64,000 nucleotides of DNA from the NCBI GenBank assembly GCA_029204225.1, contig CM055096.1:65696370-65760369 (forward strand), in the 5' to 3' direction. The notes beneath the pieces were generated by a model. It was not told where the DNA came from and did not search any database. It worked only from the letters and a program-made list of their open reading frames with translations. The stretch's first letter is position 1. The number at the start of each line of letters is the position of its first letter. Positions 1 to 12,130 of the stretch are shown piece after piece. The position numbers and the translations under genes are program-made. This stretch comes from Diphasiastrum complanatum (lineage: Eukaryota > Streptophyta > Lycopodiopsida > Lycopodiales > Lycopodiaceae).

Positions 1-459
1 TAGTCTTCGGGGCGCTGGCATGCCAAGGTGAGTGCCAGGACAACATTCTAGCAACGGAGACTGAGACTTGGTTGGAGCTCGCCTTGAGTCGCAACCCGCA
101 CCCCCCTATAGTATTGGTGGGATTCGCCACCTCCCCTCATACCAAGTGCTCTACCCAGGCTGGTAAATCACGTTTTTTCTCTTTAGGATTTTCTCTCTAG
201 AAAGTCATTTTCTCTCTCTAAAATTTATTGATGTCTAGGCTTTCTTTAATGATGCCTAGATTGTGTGAGGTGATTGCACATCGATCTGAGCTCTCTGGAC
301 TTCGCTAGAACCGATCAAAGATTTTCATCCATAGGAACTTGTCGTCGGCTGGATTCTGGTCACAGGGGCGCCGATGGCACCGGGAGCAGCAGGGACGCTG
401 CTGGCGCCGGGGACAATGCTGGCACTGAAAGTAAAGCTTGTAAAGGTAGCATTACAACA
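1..459 (-). repeat. 3' LTR of LARD element, partial
   Basis: On the minus strand the LTR starts with TGTTGTAATGC at 459. The same sequence recurs in 5195-5622, in 59887-60307 (same orientation) and inverted in 60308-60780. The LTR is about 1.2 kb in the complete copy, so roughly 750 bases of this one lie before the window. Confidence 0.85.
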
Positions 460-473
460 TCCACCCCACCTTT
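460..473 (-). other. Polypurine tract of LARD element
   Basis: The minus strand reads AAAGGTGGGGTGGA directly before the LTR start TGTTG. This is the expected place for plus-strand priming, although two T residues interrupt the purines. Confidence 0.55.
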
Positions 474-1000
474 ATAAAATCTGATGTCCTCATCAGATGT
501 CAGATTAAAGTAAAGGTGTCTCCCAATAAAAATTAACTATATATTTGATCTACTTGGCACAGTACTCAATTTACTGGCCACTTTTTATTAACATTGAAGC
601 TGGCACACCACAAGTCGGAGGCTCAGCTCTTTGTATTGAAAAATTACATAACTTGAAAATATCACTTTGTCTGGGAAAAGCGTAGATTTTATATCGCTTA
701 CGTAAAACCCAAGAACCTTATTAACTGGTGATAGAGGCCTTTCTGTGAAATGTTCGCCCCTGTCGCTTTTGACTTTTGACTTTGGAACTCCTTTGAGCTC
801 CTAATTTGTCCTTGATGCACTTTGTGTTGAGCTCCCTGAGCTCCAAATTTGATCAGTTCCACACAGGTATCAAGGCTCCCTGAGCCAAAGGATTTATCGT
901 TTGATTGCCCACTTTATGGTCCACTCCGTGCCTTGTTGCTTTCGCACCTGGATTTCTCTCCTTGTCTCAGCCTGATCTTGATACTTTTCCTTCTTGGCTC

Positions 1001-2664
1001 TTTAAGGTAGGCAAAGATTGAGTACTCCGCAATGCAGCTCTCACTTAGCTTGAAGTAGCTGTCTTTAAATCAGCCCAAATATAACCATTGACCTCCTGGA
1101 GAGCCAAGGGGTCACACCAGTTTGATCCGCATACGAACTATCTCTTCGCGATTGTTTGAAGTGCCATGTCCGTGGTGCAAAACTTGACTTTCACAATTCC
1201 ATCACTGGTCAGTTGCCTCACAGTCAAAAAAAGAAGTGTACATCTAGCTTGGCTTCAAGTAGCTCTCTTTGAATCAGACACATGCACCCAAAGTTTGCAC
1301 TAGTCCGATTTTCAATACGAATTGTCCCTTAGCGTCCGCTCGAAGCACCAAGTCTCTCGTGCAAGGCTCAACTTTCACAGGTCCTTCGTTGATCAGCTGC
1401 TTTACACGTAACACAAGTCAGCGTACTCATTATGTCTCCTCATCATTGCTGGTCTAGAGAAAGCCTATAACAAACTTTCCTTTCCACAACAAAAACTTGT
1501 CAACTTATTAGGTCCAAAGTTCGCCAGTCTCCTCGTGTGAGTATGGCTAGGTCACCTTGAATTTGCCCCCGTTTTGATCAACTTTCATTCAAAATTTGTC
1601 CCAAGAGAGAGCTGTGTGTGATAGTTCCCCCTCCACTTATAAAATCAGCTGACCGGACTTAGAGTAGAGTTCTTCAGACAAAAAGCCTTTCCAATACTTT
1701 GCTTCCCATCTGCTAGGATTATGGCTTGATCTAACTTGTTGCCAATTTCTGAAGAGGATCCAGTCTTTTTCCCTTTAAGAAAAAACCCAACTAATACTGG
1801 ATATCACCCATGCTCAATGAGTTTCAGTTCCGAAAGGTGGCCGTCCCAAATGAAGACCAGCTGCTCCATAGAAGATCTCCCCTGAAATTGCCCTTTCCAA
1901 CTTTTGACTTTCTGCTTGCGTCTGGTGGGCATCATCGCAAATGAAACTGACCCAAGAAATAGGCTTGTCATCCATCCTTTGCAAACATCGAGTCGTTTTG
2001 TTGTCGTTCACGTGCGAGTACTTGAACTGCGAATCCGCCCCACAGATTCTGTAGTCCTCTTTGTTTGATGGTGTCGGCCTTCAAAAGAAAGGTTCCTTCT
2101 CGAGCCATCAGCTCCTTGTATCACAAGCAATCATGCAAACCAGGCAAAGCACGAGTACTAAGACTCACCACGAATACATACAAGTAAGACACTCAGACAG
2201 GTTTACTAATAGGTAACAAAGACAAGGTCCCCCTTTGAGATAGTCCTGCCAAAGGACCTTTGCCTGGCCGTGCCCATACAGATCGATCACAGAATCAGCC
2301 CACAGAGGACACCCATTCAACTATTCGTGCTTTCACCATTAAGCAACACATTGCCTCAGTCACGCCACCCCCCCCCCCCCCCTTTTTGGTCAGTAGCCCT
2401 TATAGCTAAATGATCAGCACCTATCCCGCACCGGCAGCTAACCACCCGTGCTTTACACCCGAATTCGAGCAGCATCTCTGTATCAATGGTTAACCCGTAC
2501 AGTTCGAATATGTCGCCCCGCACCCCACAAGGCACAGATCGTGCTTACACCAACCTAATGGCAGCACACTGCCTCATCTGTCCTACGTGCAGACAATGCC
2601 AAGCCCGAACAGCGAGAACTGACTGTGCTTAGACCACAAGGGTAGCATTTTGACTCACCTTGTC
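1001..2664 (-). repeat. Internal tandem duplication, unit 1 (about 1.66 kb)
   Basis: Non-coding interior of the LARD. The unit is repeated directly in 2665-4306; anchors such as TTTAAGGTAGGCAAAG at 1001 and 2665, and GACACATGCACCC at 1277 and 2940, give a period of 1663-1664. The copies differ by scattered substitutions and small indels, so the duplication is old. A C-run at about 2367-2382 is specific to this unit. Confidence 0.9.
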
Positions 2665-4306
2665 TTTAAGGTAGGCAAAGATTGAGTACTCCGCAATGCA
2701 CCTCTCACTTAGCTTGAAGTAGTTGTCTTTGAATCAGCCCAAATCTAACCATTGACCTCGTGGAGAGCCAAGGGGTCGCACCAGTTTGATCCGCATACAA
2801 ACTATCTCTTCGCGAATGTTTGAAGCGCCATGTCTGTCGCGCAAAACTTGATTTCACAATTCCATCACTGGTCAGTTGCCTCACAGTCAAAACAAGAAGT
2901 GTACATCTAGCTTGGCTTCAAGTAGCTCTCTTTGAATCAGACACATGCACCCAAAGTTTGCACTAGTCCGATTTTCAATACGAACTATCCCTTAGCGTCC
3001 GCTCGAAGTACCATGTCTCTTGTGCAAGACTCAACTTTCACAGGTCCTTCATTGATCAGCTGCTTTACACGTAACACAAGTCAGCGTACTCATTATGTCT
3101 CCTCATCATTGTTGGTCCAGAGAAAGCCTATAACAAGCTTTCCTTTCCACAACAAAAGCTTGTCAACTTATTAGTTCCAAAGTTCACCAGTCTCCTCGTG
3201 TGAGTATGGCTAGGTCACCTTGAATTTGCCCCCGTTTTGATCAACTTTCATTCAAAATTTTCCCCAAGAGAGAGCTGTGTGTGATAGTTCTCCCTCCACT
3301 TATAAAATCAGCTGACCGGACTTAGAGTAGAGTTCTTCGGACAAAAAGCCTTTCCAACACTTTGCTTCCCATCTGCTAGGATTATGGCTTGATCCAACTT
3401 GTTGCCAATCTTTGAAGAGGATCCTAGTCTTTTCCCCTTTGAGGAAAAACCCAACTGATATTGTATATCACCCATGCTGAGTTTCAGTTCCGAAGGTGGC
3501 CGTCCCAAATGAAGACCAACTGTTCCATAGAAGATCTCCCTTGAAATTGCCCTTTTCAACTTTTGACTTTTTGCTTGCGTCTGGTGGGTGTCGTCGCAAA
3601 TGAAACTAACCCAAGAAACATGCTAGTCATCCATCCTTTGCAAACATCGAGTCGTTTCATTGTCGTTCATGTGCGAGTACTTGAACTGCGAATCCGCCCC
3701 ACATATTCTGTAGTCCTCTTTGTTTGATGGTGTCAACCTTCAAAGGAAAGGTTCCTTCTCGAGCCATCAATTCCTTGTATCACAAGCAATCATGCAAACC
3801 AGGCAAAGCACGAGTACTAAGACTCACCACGAATACATACAAGTAAGACACTCAGGCAGGTTTACTAACAGGTAACAAAGACAAGGTCCCCCTTTGAGAT
3901 AGTCCTACCAAAGGACCTTTGTCTGGTCGCACCCATAAAGATCGATCACAGAATCAGCCCACACAGAACACCCATCCAACTATCTGTGCTTTCACCATTA
4001 AGCAGCACATTGCCTCAGTCACGCCCCACCAAATCTGGTCGATAGCCCTTATAGCTAAACGATCGGCAGCTATCCCGCACCGGTAGCTAACCACCCGTGC
4101 TTTACACCAGAATTCAAGCAGCATCTCTGTATCAATGGTTAACCCGTACAGTTCGAATATGTCGCCCCACACCCCATAAGGTACAGACCGTGCTTTCACC
4201 TACCTAGGCAGCACTTTGTCTCATCCGTCCTACGTGCAGACAGCGCCAGGCCCAAACCGCGAGAACTGACCGTGCTTACACCTCGAGGGCAGCACTTTGA
4301 CTCATC
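2665..4306 (-). repeat. Internal tandem duplication, unit 2 (about 1.66 kb)
   Basis: Second copy of the LARD interior unit. It lies next to the leader that follows the primer binding site, and homology to unit 1 ends near 4306. Short ORFs in both units are not conserved as proteins. Confidence 0.9.
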
Positions 4307-4370
4307 AAGTCCCCCGTTCTGTCGACCACCCCGACTGTGGACGCACCCGCGCTTAAACTGTGGGTAGCAC
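3986..4370 (-). repeat. Array of five short GTGCT...AGCAC motifs in the LARD leader
   Basis: Related units occur at 3986-4008, 4097-4124, 4190-4214, 4272-4295 and about 4350-4370. Each has GTGCT, then TTCACC/TTACACC-like sequence, then AGCAC or a near variant, so most can form a five-base stem. Similar units recur in unit 1 (near 2330, 2450, 2545, 2625) and inverted at 61620-61800. Role unknown. Confidence 0.6.
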
Positions 4371-4445
4371 CTTGCACAACAATTATCCTGATGAACCCCA
4401 AACAGTGGCCATTTTTGTGAGATCCGCATAGCTGACCGGCCAGTC

Positions 4446-4458
4446 GGCTCTGATACCA
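4446..4458 (-). other. Primer binding site, initiator-Met tRNA type
   Basis: The minus strand reads TGGTATCAGAGCC, the standard plant LTR-retrotransposon binding site for the 3' end of initiator methionine tRNA. It is two bases away from the LTR end (…CTACA), which fixes the element's orientation. Confidence 0.9.
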
Positions 4459-4460
4459 CA

Positions 4461-5622
4461 TGTAGCACAGGCATCCCAAAGGGAGCCGAGAACTACGACT
4501 TAGCTTCCCAGCCTTCTACTCTTGCCGTCCAAACCCACTTAACATACAAGCAGCCAACTCGCCAACAATGATCAGACTTAACCAACTTGAAGCTTCGAAA
4601 CCAACATTGAGATCCAACCTGGCGCCATGCCAGATCGGAGGTCCCGATGTGGGTGACTTCCCTCCGAGCCAGCCGCCCAACATACATCAAACTTAACCAA
4701 CTCGAAGCTTCATTACAAACGAGTAACATCCATTCCAAGCAAGCGATCTGACTAACATCAGACTTAACCAACTGAAAGCTTCATCACGAGCGCTGGAAGC
4801 CAACCTGGCGCCACGCCAGACTGGACAGCCATAAACAGGTAACTTCCACCCAAGCAAGCCATCCAACTCAGCCGACAGGTTAGAGCTCGTTCCCCAAGAG
4901 CTTCACCCATTCACGTTCATGCAAGGAATACTCAGAACCACAAGCCACGACAGATATGGAGACAACCAATTCCTGGACCAAATGGTCCCGACAACATACC
5001 ACTGGCGCCATGGACCGAATGGTCCCGATGACATACGACCCTGAGCTATGTGCCAAATTAAAAAGTTTGAAGCGGCCTTACAACTGGCGCTTTTACCGAA
5101 CACTGAAACCCAAAAGGTAATCAGAGTCAGTTTGAGAAAAATCCCACTTTATTGATATATCTGAGAAAGTTACATTTCAAGTGTGTGACCGACCCTAGTC
5201 TTCGGCGCGCTGGCATGCCAAGGTGAGTGCCAGGACAACATTCCAGCAAGGGAGGCTGAGACTTGGTTGGAGCTCGCCCTAAGTCGCAACCCGCACTCCC
5301 CTATAGTATTGGTGGAATTCGCCACCTCCCCTCATACCAAGTGCTCTACCCAGGCTGGTAAAGCACGTTTTTTCTCTTTAGGATTTTCTCTCTCTAGAAA
5401 GTCATTTTCTTTCTCTAGAATTTATTGATACCCAGGCTTCTTTTAATGATGCCTAGATCGTGTGAGGTGATTGCACATCGATCTGAGCTCTCTGGACTTC
5501 GCTAGAACCGATCAAAGATTTTCAGCCATAGGAACTTGTCGCCGGCTGGATTTTGGTCACAAGGGCGCCAGGAGCAGCGGGGACGTTGCTGGCGCCAGTG
5601 GTGCCGGAAGTAAAGCTTGTAA
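4461..5622 (-). repeat. 5' LTR of LARD element
   Basis: The LTR ends with GTGCTACA next to the primer binding site and matches the copies at 1-459, 59236-60307 and 60308-61522. An AATAAA on the minus strand lies at 5148-5153. Similarity to the other LTRs stops at about 5622, so the first 20 or so bases of the LTR are lost or diverged and no target-site duplication can be read. Confidence 0.85.
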
Positions 5623-7614
5623 TTCCAATAGAGAGAGAGAGATGAACGAGTTGAGAAAAGATGTCGTATGTTAGAAACGAAAAATAATCTCAAAGATGTA
5701 AGGAGTGTGAAAAATGCAAAAATAAGTTTGGTAGAGGCAAAAAATCTTGTATATAGGATAGACACACATGTGTGGAGCCTGTTCCCACGTGTGAAACTAG
5801 TGTAATTTTCATGTACCATAATCATATATGTTGTACATATGATTTAATTCACTAGAATGGCTAAAATGGCCAAAAACTAGTTTTCTAGAGACATGACACA
5901 TGGCACCAATCTAATGATTGCATGAGCCACATATTTTGAATAGGTGTCACATCCCATGTGTAGAGGACAGCTCACACGTGTGGAAATAGCTGAAGTAGGC
6001 GAGTTTTTGCTTCTAGAAGATTTTCGTGAAGATCTCCATATAGTAGGAAAATAGACCAAAAATGCCCAAAATGAAAAGTTTTGATCCAAGTGTCAAATTG
6101 CATGATGGTGACAAGGCATCCTCACACGTGTGGGACCTGATGCATGATCAGTACCTCGAGCTCCAAAAGTGTATATATAGAGGCTTATTTGGCCATAATC
6201 AATGTGAGACACCAATCTTGGTTTTGGAAGCAATTTTGAGTGATTCTTTTCATTTGTCTACATTTGTTTTAATTGTTTTGAGGTTCTATCAATGTGTACT
6301 TGATTTTTAGGTTGGTCAACAAATTCAAATCATATCCAAAATCAAAAAATTCTCTCTTATTTTTTATAAAAGATTTCCAAACTTAACAAAATCCGTTTGC
6401 AACTAGCATGAGACCAATGGATAGATGGAAAAACCTGCAGTGACTATTGTGATTACAATTTATTAATCTTGTAGTGAGATAAAAGCTAATAAATTTCGTC
6501 CATTGGAGTGTGCGGGTGTCTTAGTAATATCAAGGATTGTGTCAATTGTTATTTTTTAATATTAAAAAAAAAAATCACAAAACTTGCAATTTATTTACTC
6601 ACAAAATGTATGTTCCTATTATTGTAAAATTTACACATGCAAGTGGGCCAAACACGTATAGTAAACAATTCTCTTGAGAACTCGCATCTCCGCACCACAA
6701 AGTTTTGGCATTATTCATATATTCAAATCCAAGGGTTTGTTGACTTGGTTAGCTTGGCATCCAAAGTTTCTTTGGTCTCAAGCTCTACTCCCCCTTGAAA
6801 CCAAGATGCATTGTTCATATGTTGTAACTTATATGCCTTATGACCTATTTTTCTAATTTCTTTCATTTCTCAGGCACGTATCAAATCTCATCTGTACAAT
6901 ATCACGTTTGTCTGCACAAATTTGTTTGAACCTTTTGTTTCTTCTTTTTGCACACACTTTTGATACTTCTTATAAAGTCGCACATGTGCACTTTTCAATG
7001 AAAAGTCTTCAATCCTTCCCTTGGCTATTGAGACTTATGGCACCTTGCATCGACGCTTGGAGGATTTTCTTCGCATGTGTTCGCGGCAGAGCGTCAAGGT
7101 ATTCCTAGTTCTATTCTCGTGGCTTCTTTCAAACAACGTGTTTCCATTGCCCTGCAACGTGCTCAGGCCCTATCTATTCTGCTACAGGCGACGGTGGCTG
7201 GGTCTGCTACATCTCATCTCCCTTCATTAGCCGATTCACCACCTTTTCACCTTTCTGATCTGCTACAGTCAATTGGCAGACTCCCACGGACATCATCATA
7301 GTTTATCCACTTTTATTTTTAATGCCAGAATTTGGATTAATCTTAACTTTACTGCAAGCTTCGCTCTTGTTTGAGCCTACTTTTGTCCAAACTTCCCCTT
7401 CGGGGTGTATATATCTTTTTCATCAATGTACCTACTACTTTTTCCTATGAATAAATGCACCAGGGTGTTTGTTTTCATGTTGTCGCATACATTTAAAGTG
7501 ATATTACAAAATAATAATAATGGCACACACCAAACAAACAATGAGGAGAACCTTTTTTTCTCTCTCGAAAGGTTAACCGTCAGGAGAACTTTTGAATTCT
7601 TGCATTCTTCCAAG
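5623..7614. other. Non-coding stretch without recognisable gene
   Basis: AT-rich sequence with short, non-conserved ORFs. The longest plus-strand ORFs (around 6908-7301) resemble nothing I recognise. A promoter-like cluster lies at 5784-6179. Nothing else stands out. Confidence 0.5.
5784..6179 (+). promoter_or_regulatory. G-box palindrome cluster followed by a TATA box
   Basis: CCCACGTGTG lies at 5784-5793, and the palindrome CACACGTGTG at 5973-5982 and again at 6123-6132. TATATATA follows at 6172-6179, 40 bases after the third. CACGTG is the core bound by plant bZIP and bHLH factors. No convincing ORF follows, so this could be a promoter of an unseen exon, a retroelement LTR promoter, or chance. 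Confidence 0.35.
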
Positions 7615-8860
7615 TAACTGCTTACGACTGCCAGCAGATAGGATCGTCGTTGAAGAAGAATGTAAATCCAGATGTGAGTATCTATATCTCCTCCCCAGCT
7701 TGCATCTAAGTATCCATTGAGTCAGTGGAGTTTATCATTGTCGACATCTCCATAGCAGATGCACAGATCCGTTGTAGCTCGAATGTATCTCGTGACTTAA
7801 ATCAGAGCCTTCCAATAGATCATGCCAAAATTTGCCATAAATTGGCTTAGTGAGCTAACTACAAAAGAGATATCAGGTGTTGTGAAGGCCATTGCATACA
7901 TGAGAGATCCAAGTATCGATTGATAAGAATACTCTCTCATTTGCTCTTTTTTCCTGCTTTGTCTGAGGACATTGGTCTTTCAATAGTCGTAGGCTTGGGT
8001 CCATTGGTGAGTGAGCTTCTTTACAATTAATCAGATTAGGATTTTATGAAAATACCTTTGTTGAGTAATATAAATCAGTCTTCTCACTCTTTCCTTGTGG
8101 ATTTGAATCCCAGACAATAGTGATCCTTGTCTAGATCGGTCATGTCAAATTCGGAAGACAACATCTGTTTAGCATCATTTATCTTATCAACATTGTTGCT
8201 GAAAAGCAATGGTCATCGACATATAAGGTTATAATAATGAGGAATGATTGCTTCATGCCATAAAGTGCCTTATGGAGTTTGCATAAATAATCTTTCTTAC
8301 TGTCGAGAACATTTCCCTCGGATTGCACCATGCAGATTTATTCTTCGATGTCTCCATTCAGATCAGTTGTCTATACATCGAGTTGATGCACTTCGAGGTC
8401 GACTGCAACAACATACGATAGGAGCATTTGGATCAACAGATGCTTGACTACCGAACTGAAAGTCTTGTTGTAGTCAACATTCGGAATGTGAGAAATTCCT
8501 CGTGCCACTAGTCGCGTTCCTTCGATCGATACTCCCATCAACTTTTTACTTGATCTTAAAGACCCATTTGCAATCGATAAGATTGCTACTGGCAAGTAAT
8601 TCGACAAGTAGCCATGTTTGGTTCTTGATCAAAGAGGCATACTCTCTGTCCATTGCATCTTTCTAGAGATTTGAGTCTTGTTGGATGAGTGCCTCTTTGA
8701 TTGTAGTCGGTTCCTGAATGAAATAGCAAGCAGGCTCGTGAATGTATCTCATGGGCTGTGTGTGCAACTTGGTCGATCTTCGTGGAGATGGCATCGACTA
8801 ATGATCCGATCCTTGGTTTTGTTGCTCTAAAGTGGCAACAACATCTTTGTCGAATCAATG
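7615..8860 (-). pseudogene. Decayed Copia pol fragment (reverse transcriptase to RNase H)
   Basis: This is a diverged relative of the Copia pol at 9719-11285, in the same orientation. The stretch near 7630-7670 parallels that near 10030-10085 (RNase H side). The ORF remnant 8371-8607 carries the reverse transcriptase signature TRLVARGISHIPNVDY and, after it, the segment ending DLEVHQLDV. Many stops and indels break the frame. It represents a second, older insertion of the same Copia lineage. Confidence 0.75.
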
Positions 8861-9718
8861 CTCAATTGTCAACACACTTGAATCGGAGGCTCAATTGTTA
8901 TGTTGATGGTAGGGGTTGTCGAAGGCTCGCATGGAACTTTACCCTAGAAGAGCCTCATTGTACTTTGATTGTATCATTCCATACGTGCAAGGTACAATTT
9001 TTGAGAGCAAATTGGCAATGATAGAATTTTTTAGAGCAAATTGGCAACCTTGAATTTTCCCTTCATTTGTCTTGTGTTTTTGTGAATGCGTTGTAAACTA
9101 AACTTGTTCACACTCATTCTCCTATAGCAGGCCGTATTGGAGGCCATACCACATGTGGGGTTTGATTTCCATGTTTTATCATTGTGTTTGATTGCTCTTG
9201 ATTGTGTGATCCTAAATTGCTAATCCAGATCAAGAAATTGATGACTAGTTTGCAATAGATTGGTGTATCAATCAATCAATCGCTCTTGGAGTCTTTTGTA
9301 GGCTCATTTATCAAAGCCAAGTACAAGAGGATAATTAATGATCAAAGCACAATTTTTTTTTAACAAGTTTGTTGCTAGAAAACTGGTCTTGTGAGGGCAA
9401 GTTCAAATCAAATCTTAGTGTTTTGTAATCCAAGCTTGGTAGGGGTCAGCAGTTGTACTTCCCACATGTGTGCGAACCTCTGTACCTGCAGTTAAGTTCA
9501 ATTTTTCATAAGATCCAAATAATTTCATTTTGAAGCATCTTGATGAGTTTTTTGGTGCAGATCCTAGGGAAAGCATCAAAGTTCATTAGCCATCAATGAG
9601 ATTTGACTTAGTGTCATTAAATATAATTGTTCAAGCCTTTTAAAAAAAATAGATTTGATAGTTTCCAAATCTCATCTTATCTCCATTCTATCTTTGTGAG
9701 GGAGTGTGAGGGCTGAGA
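8861..9718. other. Non-coding stretch between two Copia copies
   Basis: AT-rich, with no ORF I can support. It would be where the 3' LTR of the downstream Copia copy should lie, but I cannot define LTR ends. Confidence 0.4.
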
Positions 9719-12130
9719 CTAGAAGTTCATAGGGGCTTTCGTAAGAATGTCTGCAACCATGTCCTGCGTTCTGCAGTACATTAAGCTCACCTCTCTGTCG
9801 AGAACCTTGCCCCAGATGTAGTGATATCTTATCTCAATGTGCTTACTCCTAGAATGAAATCTAGGGTTGGCCGATAAGGCAATAGCACTTTCGTTATCAC
9901 AAAACAAAATTGTAGGGTTGTACTGATATAGATTGATGTCTGACAGCAAATTTCTCAACTAAAACGCTTCCTTAATAGATTGAGAAGCAACAATATATTC
10001 TGCTTCAGTAGAAGAAAGTGCGATAGAGGTTTGCTTACGACTGTTCCACAAAATAGGACCGTCGTTGAAGAAGAACGTAAATCCAGATGGACTTACGATG
10101 GTCTGCATCTCCTCCCCAGCTTGCATCAGAATATCCACTGAGCTGATGAAAATTGTCGTTGCTGACATCTCCATAGCGGATGCACTGGTCCATGGTAGCT
10201 CGAATATATCTCATGACTAGAATAAGAGCCTTCCAATGGGCAATTCCAAGATTAGCCATGTATTGGCTGAGTGAGCTAACAACAAAAGAGATATTTGGCC
10301 TTGTACAGACCATTGCGTACATGAGAGATCCGAGTATCGATCGATATGAGTATTCTCTCGTCTGCTCCTCTTCCTGCTTTGTCTGGGGACATTGGTCCTT
10401 TGACAAATGCAGGCCTGAATCCATTGGTGAGTGAGCTAATTTACAATTCATCAAATTGTATTTGTTAAGAACATTATGAAGATACCCTTGTTGAGTGATG
10501 TAAATCAGTCGATTTGCTATGTCTCTATGGATTTGAATTCCAAGACAGAAGTGAGCTTCGTCCAGATCAGTCATGTCGAATTCTGAGAACAGCATCTGTT
10601 TCGAATCCTTGACCATATTGGCATTGTTGCTGAAGAGCAACGTATCATCAACATACAGGGTGATGATAATGAAGGATTGCAGCACTGACTTTGAATAAAC
10701 GTTGCAATCAGCAGTGCTTGGTTTAAATCCTTGTTCAATGAAGAATGTGTTGATCCTTTGAAACCAAGCTCTGGCAGACTGTTTCAAACCGTACAGTGCT
10801 TTATGTAGTTTACAGGCATGATTTTTCATGTCTTCCAGAACGTATCCTTCGGGCTGGATCATGTAGGTATCTTCTTGATAGGCTGTTTGTACATCGAGTT
10901 GATGTACTTCGAGGTCGGCAGCTGCAGCATAAGACTGGAGCATTCAGATCGACGAATGTTTGATGATTGGACTAAAAGTCTCACTGTAGTCGACATTCGG
11001 GATCTGGGTGAATCCTCGTGCTACCAGTCTAGTCTTCCTTCTATCGATCGCTCCGTTGGCGTTATATTTGATCTTAAAGATCCATTTGCAATCAATAATA
11101 TTGCAGCCAATAGGAGCTTCGACTAATGACCATGTCTGATTCTTGATCAAAGAGGAATACTCTCTGTCCATAGCTTCTCTCCAGAGATCAGAGTCTGGTT
11201 GGCTAAGTGCCTCTTCGACTGTCGTCGGTTTCTGCATTAAAAGACAAGCAGACTCAGGAGTATACCTTGTGGGCTGTGTGCGCACTCGGCTTGATCTCTG
11301 AGAGGATTCGACTAATGAACCGCTCTTGGGATATGTTGTTGGGTAGCAGCAACATCTTCGTCTGATTCGCTATCTCAAAGTGGGTCGACGATAGACATTC
11401 CTGAGCCAAAAGCTCGGATTGTCGTGTCAATGGCAGGTGATGAAGGTTCTTCTTGAGCAATATCCTTGCCTTTGAGGTCGACGAACTGATCCTCGATAAA
11501 GATTGTATCTCGGCTATACAAGATTTGCTAGGTATCAGGATCGTAGCTTGTAGGTGTTATCAGACGAAGTATATCTGATCAGGATGGTCTTTAGACCTTG
11601 GAAGTCCAATTTTTTCCTTGTGTCCTTTGGGATCTGCGCATAAGCAATGCACCCAAACATTCTTAGGTTCTTCAAAGAAGGCTTGGAGCCTGTCCACACC
11701 TCGTGGGGTGTCTTGTCTGAGAGGGCTTTGGTCGAACATCTGTTCTAGATGTAAGCTGTAGTGGAGACAGCTTTTGTCCAGAACCTCTTGGGCAACGATG
11801 CATGTGCTAGCATATACTTAGCAGATTCGACTAGAGTTCGGTTCTTCCTCTCAGCTAAGCCATTAGATTGAGGACTGTAAGGAGTGATGAATTTTTGCTT
11901 AATGCCTTGGCTTTGGCAGTACTCCTTGAACTCGACAGAGATATATTCTCCACCGTTATCTAACCTTAGGGCCTTGATCGTCCTTCCAGTCTCCTTTTCT
12001 GCACGCTCCTTGAAGATTCTGAAGCAGTTGAAGGCTTTTGATCGTGGGTGGCTGCAATCGTTGTCCAATTTGTTAGCGCAACTGCATGGGGTGAAGGTGA
12101 AAAGGGTGCGACATCAGCCAATACTGAAGT
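9719..12130 (-). pseudogene. Copia retrotransposon pol: integrase, reverse transcriptase, RNase H
   Basis: On the minus strand the order is integrase, reverse transcriptase, RNase H, as in Ty1/Copia. Integrase (12068-11745) shows LRLDNGGEY, a run containing YSPQSNGLAERKNRT, and helices after it. Reverse transcriptase begins near 11200 with a W-REAMDREY block, then TRLVARGFTQIPNVDYSETF. It continues in 10943-10035 with LEVHQLDVQTAY and the active-site YVDD at about 10655-10644. RNase H ends with SSTEAEY, FCDNESAIALSANP and ADILTKA. The copy is dead: an in-frame TGA at 10946-10944 sits between two parts of the reverse transcriptase, a frameshift near 10095 separates it from RNase H, and a TAG lies at 9961-9959. 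Gag, protease and the start of integrase are missing. LTRs were not identified. Confidence 0.9.

Larger units (their letters stand above)
1..5622 (-). mobile_element. Non-coding LTR retrotransposon (LARD-like), 3' LTR cut by window start
   Basis: Read on the minus strand, this element has a 5' LTR (4461-5622), a primer binding site (4446-4458), an internal region of about 4 kb, a polypurine tract (460-473) and the start of a 3' LTR (459 down to 1, continuing outside the window). No gag or pol domain can be seen in any frame of the interior, so it fits the large retrotransposon derivative (LARD) class, which would depend on proteins made elsewhere. The interior is mostly two copies of a 1.66-kb unit. 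A related element begins at 60308. The structure is seen in the sequence; mobilisation in trans is inferred from the class. Confidence 0.85.

Noticed and set aside
2360-2385. C-run in LARD unit 1
   Set aside because: Simple homopolymer absent from unit 2; likely slippage or sequencing artefact.
7077-7301. 74-residue ORF with even composition and helical segment
   Set aside because: No start context, no homologue recognised and no splice partners; kept as unannotated.
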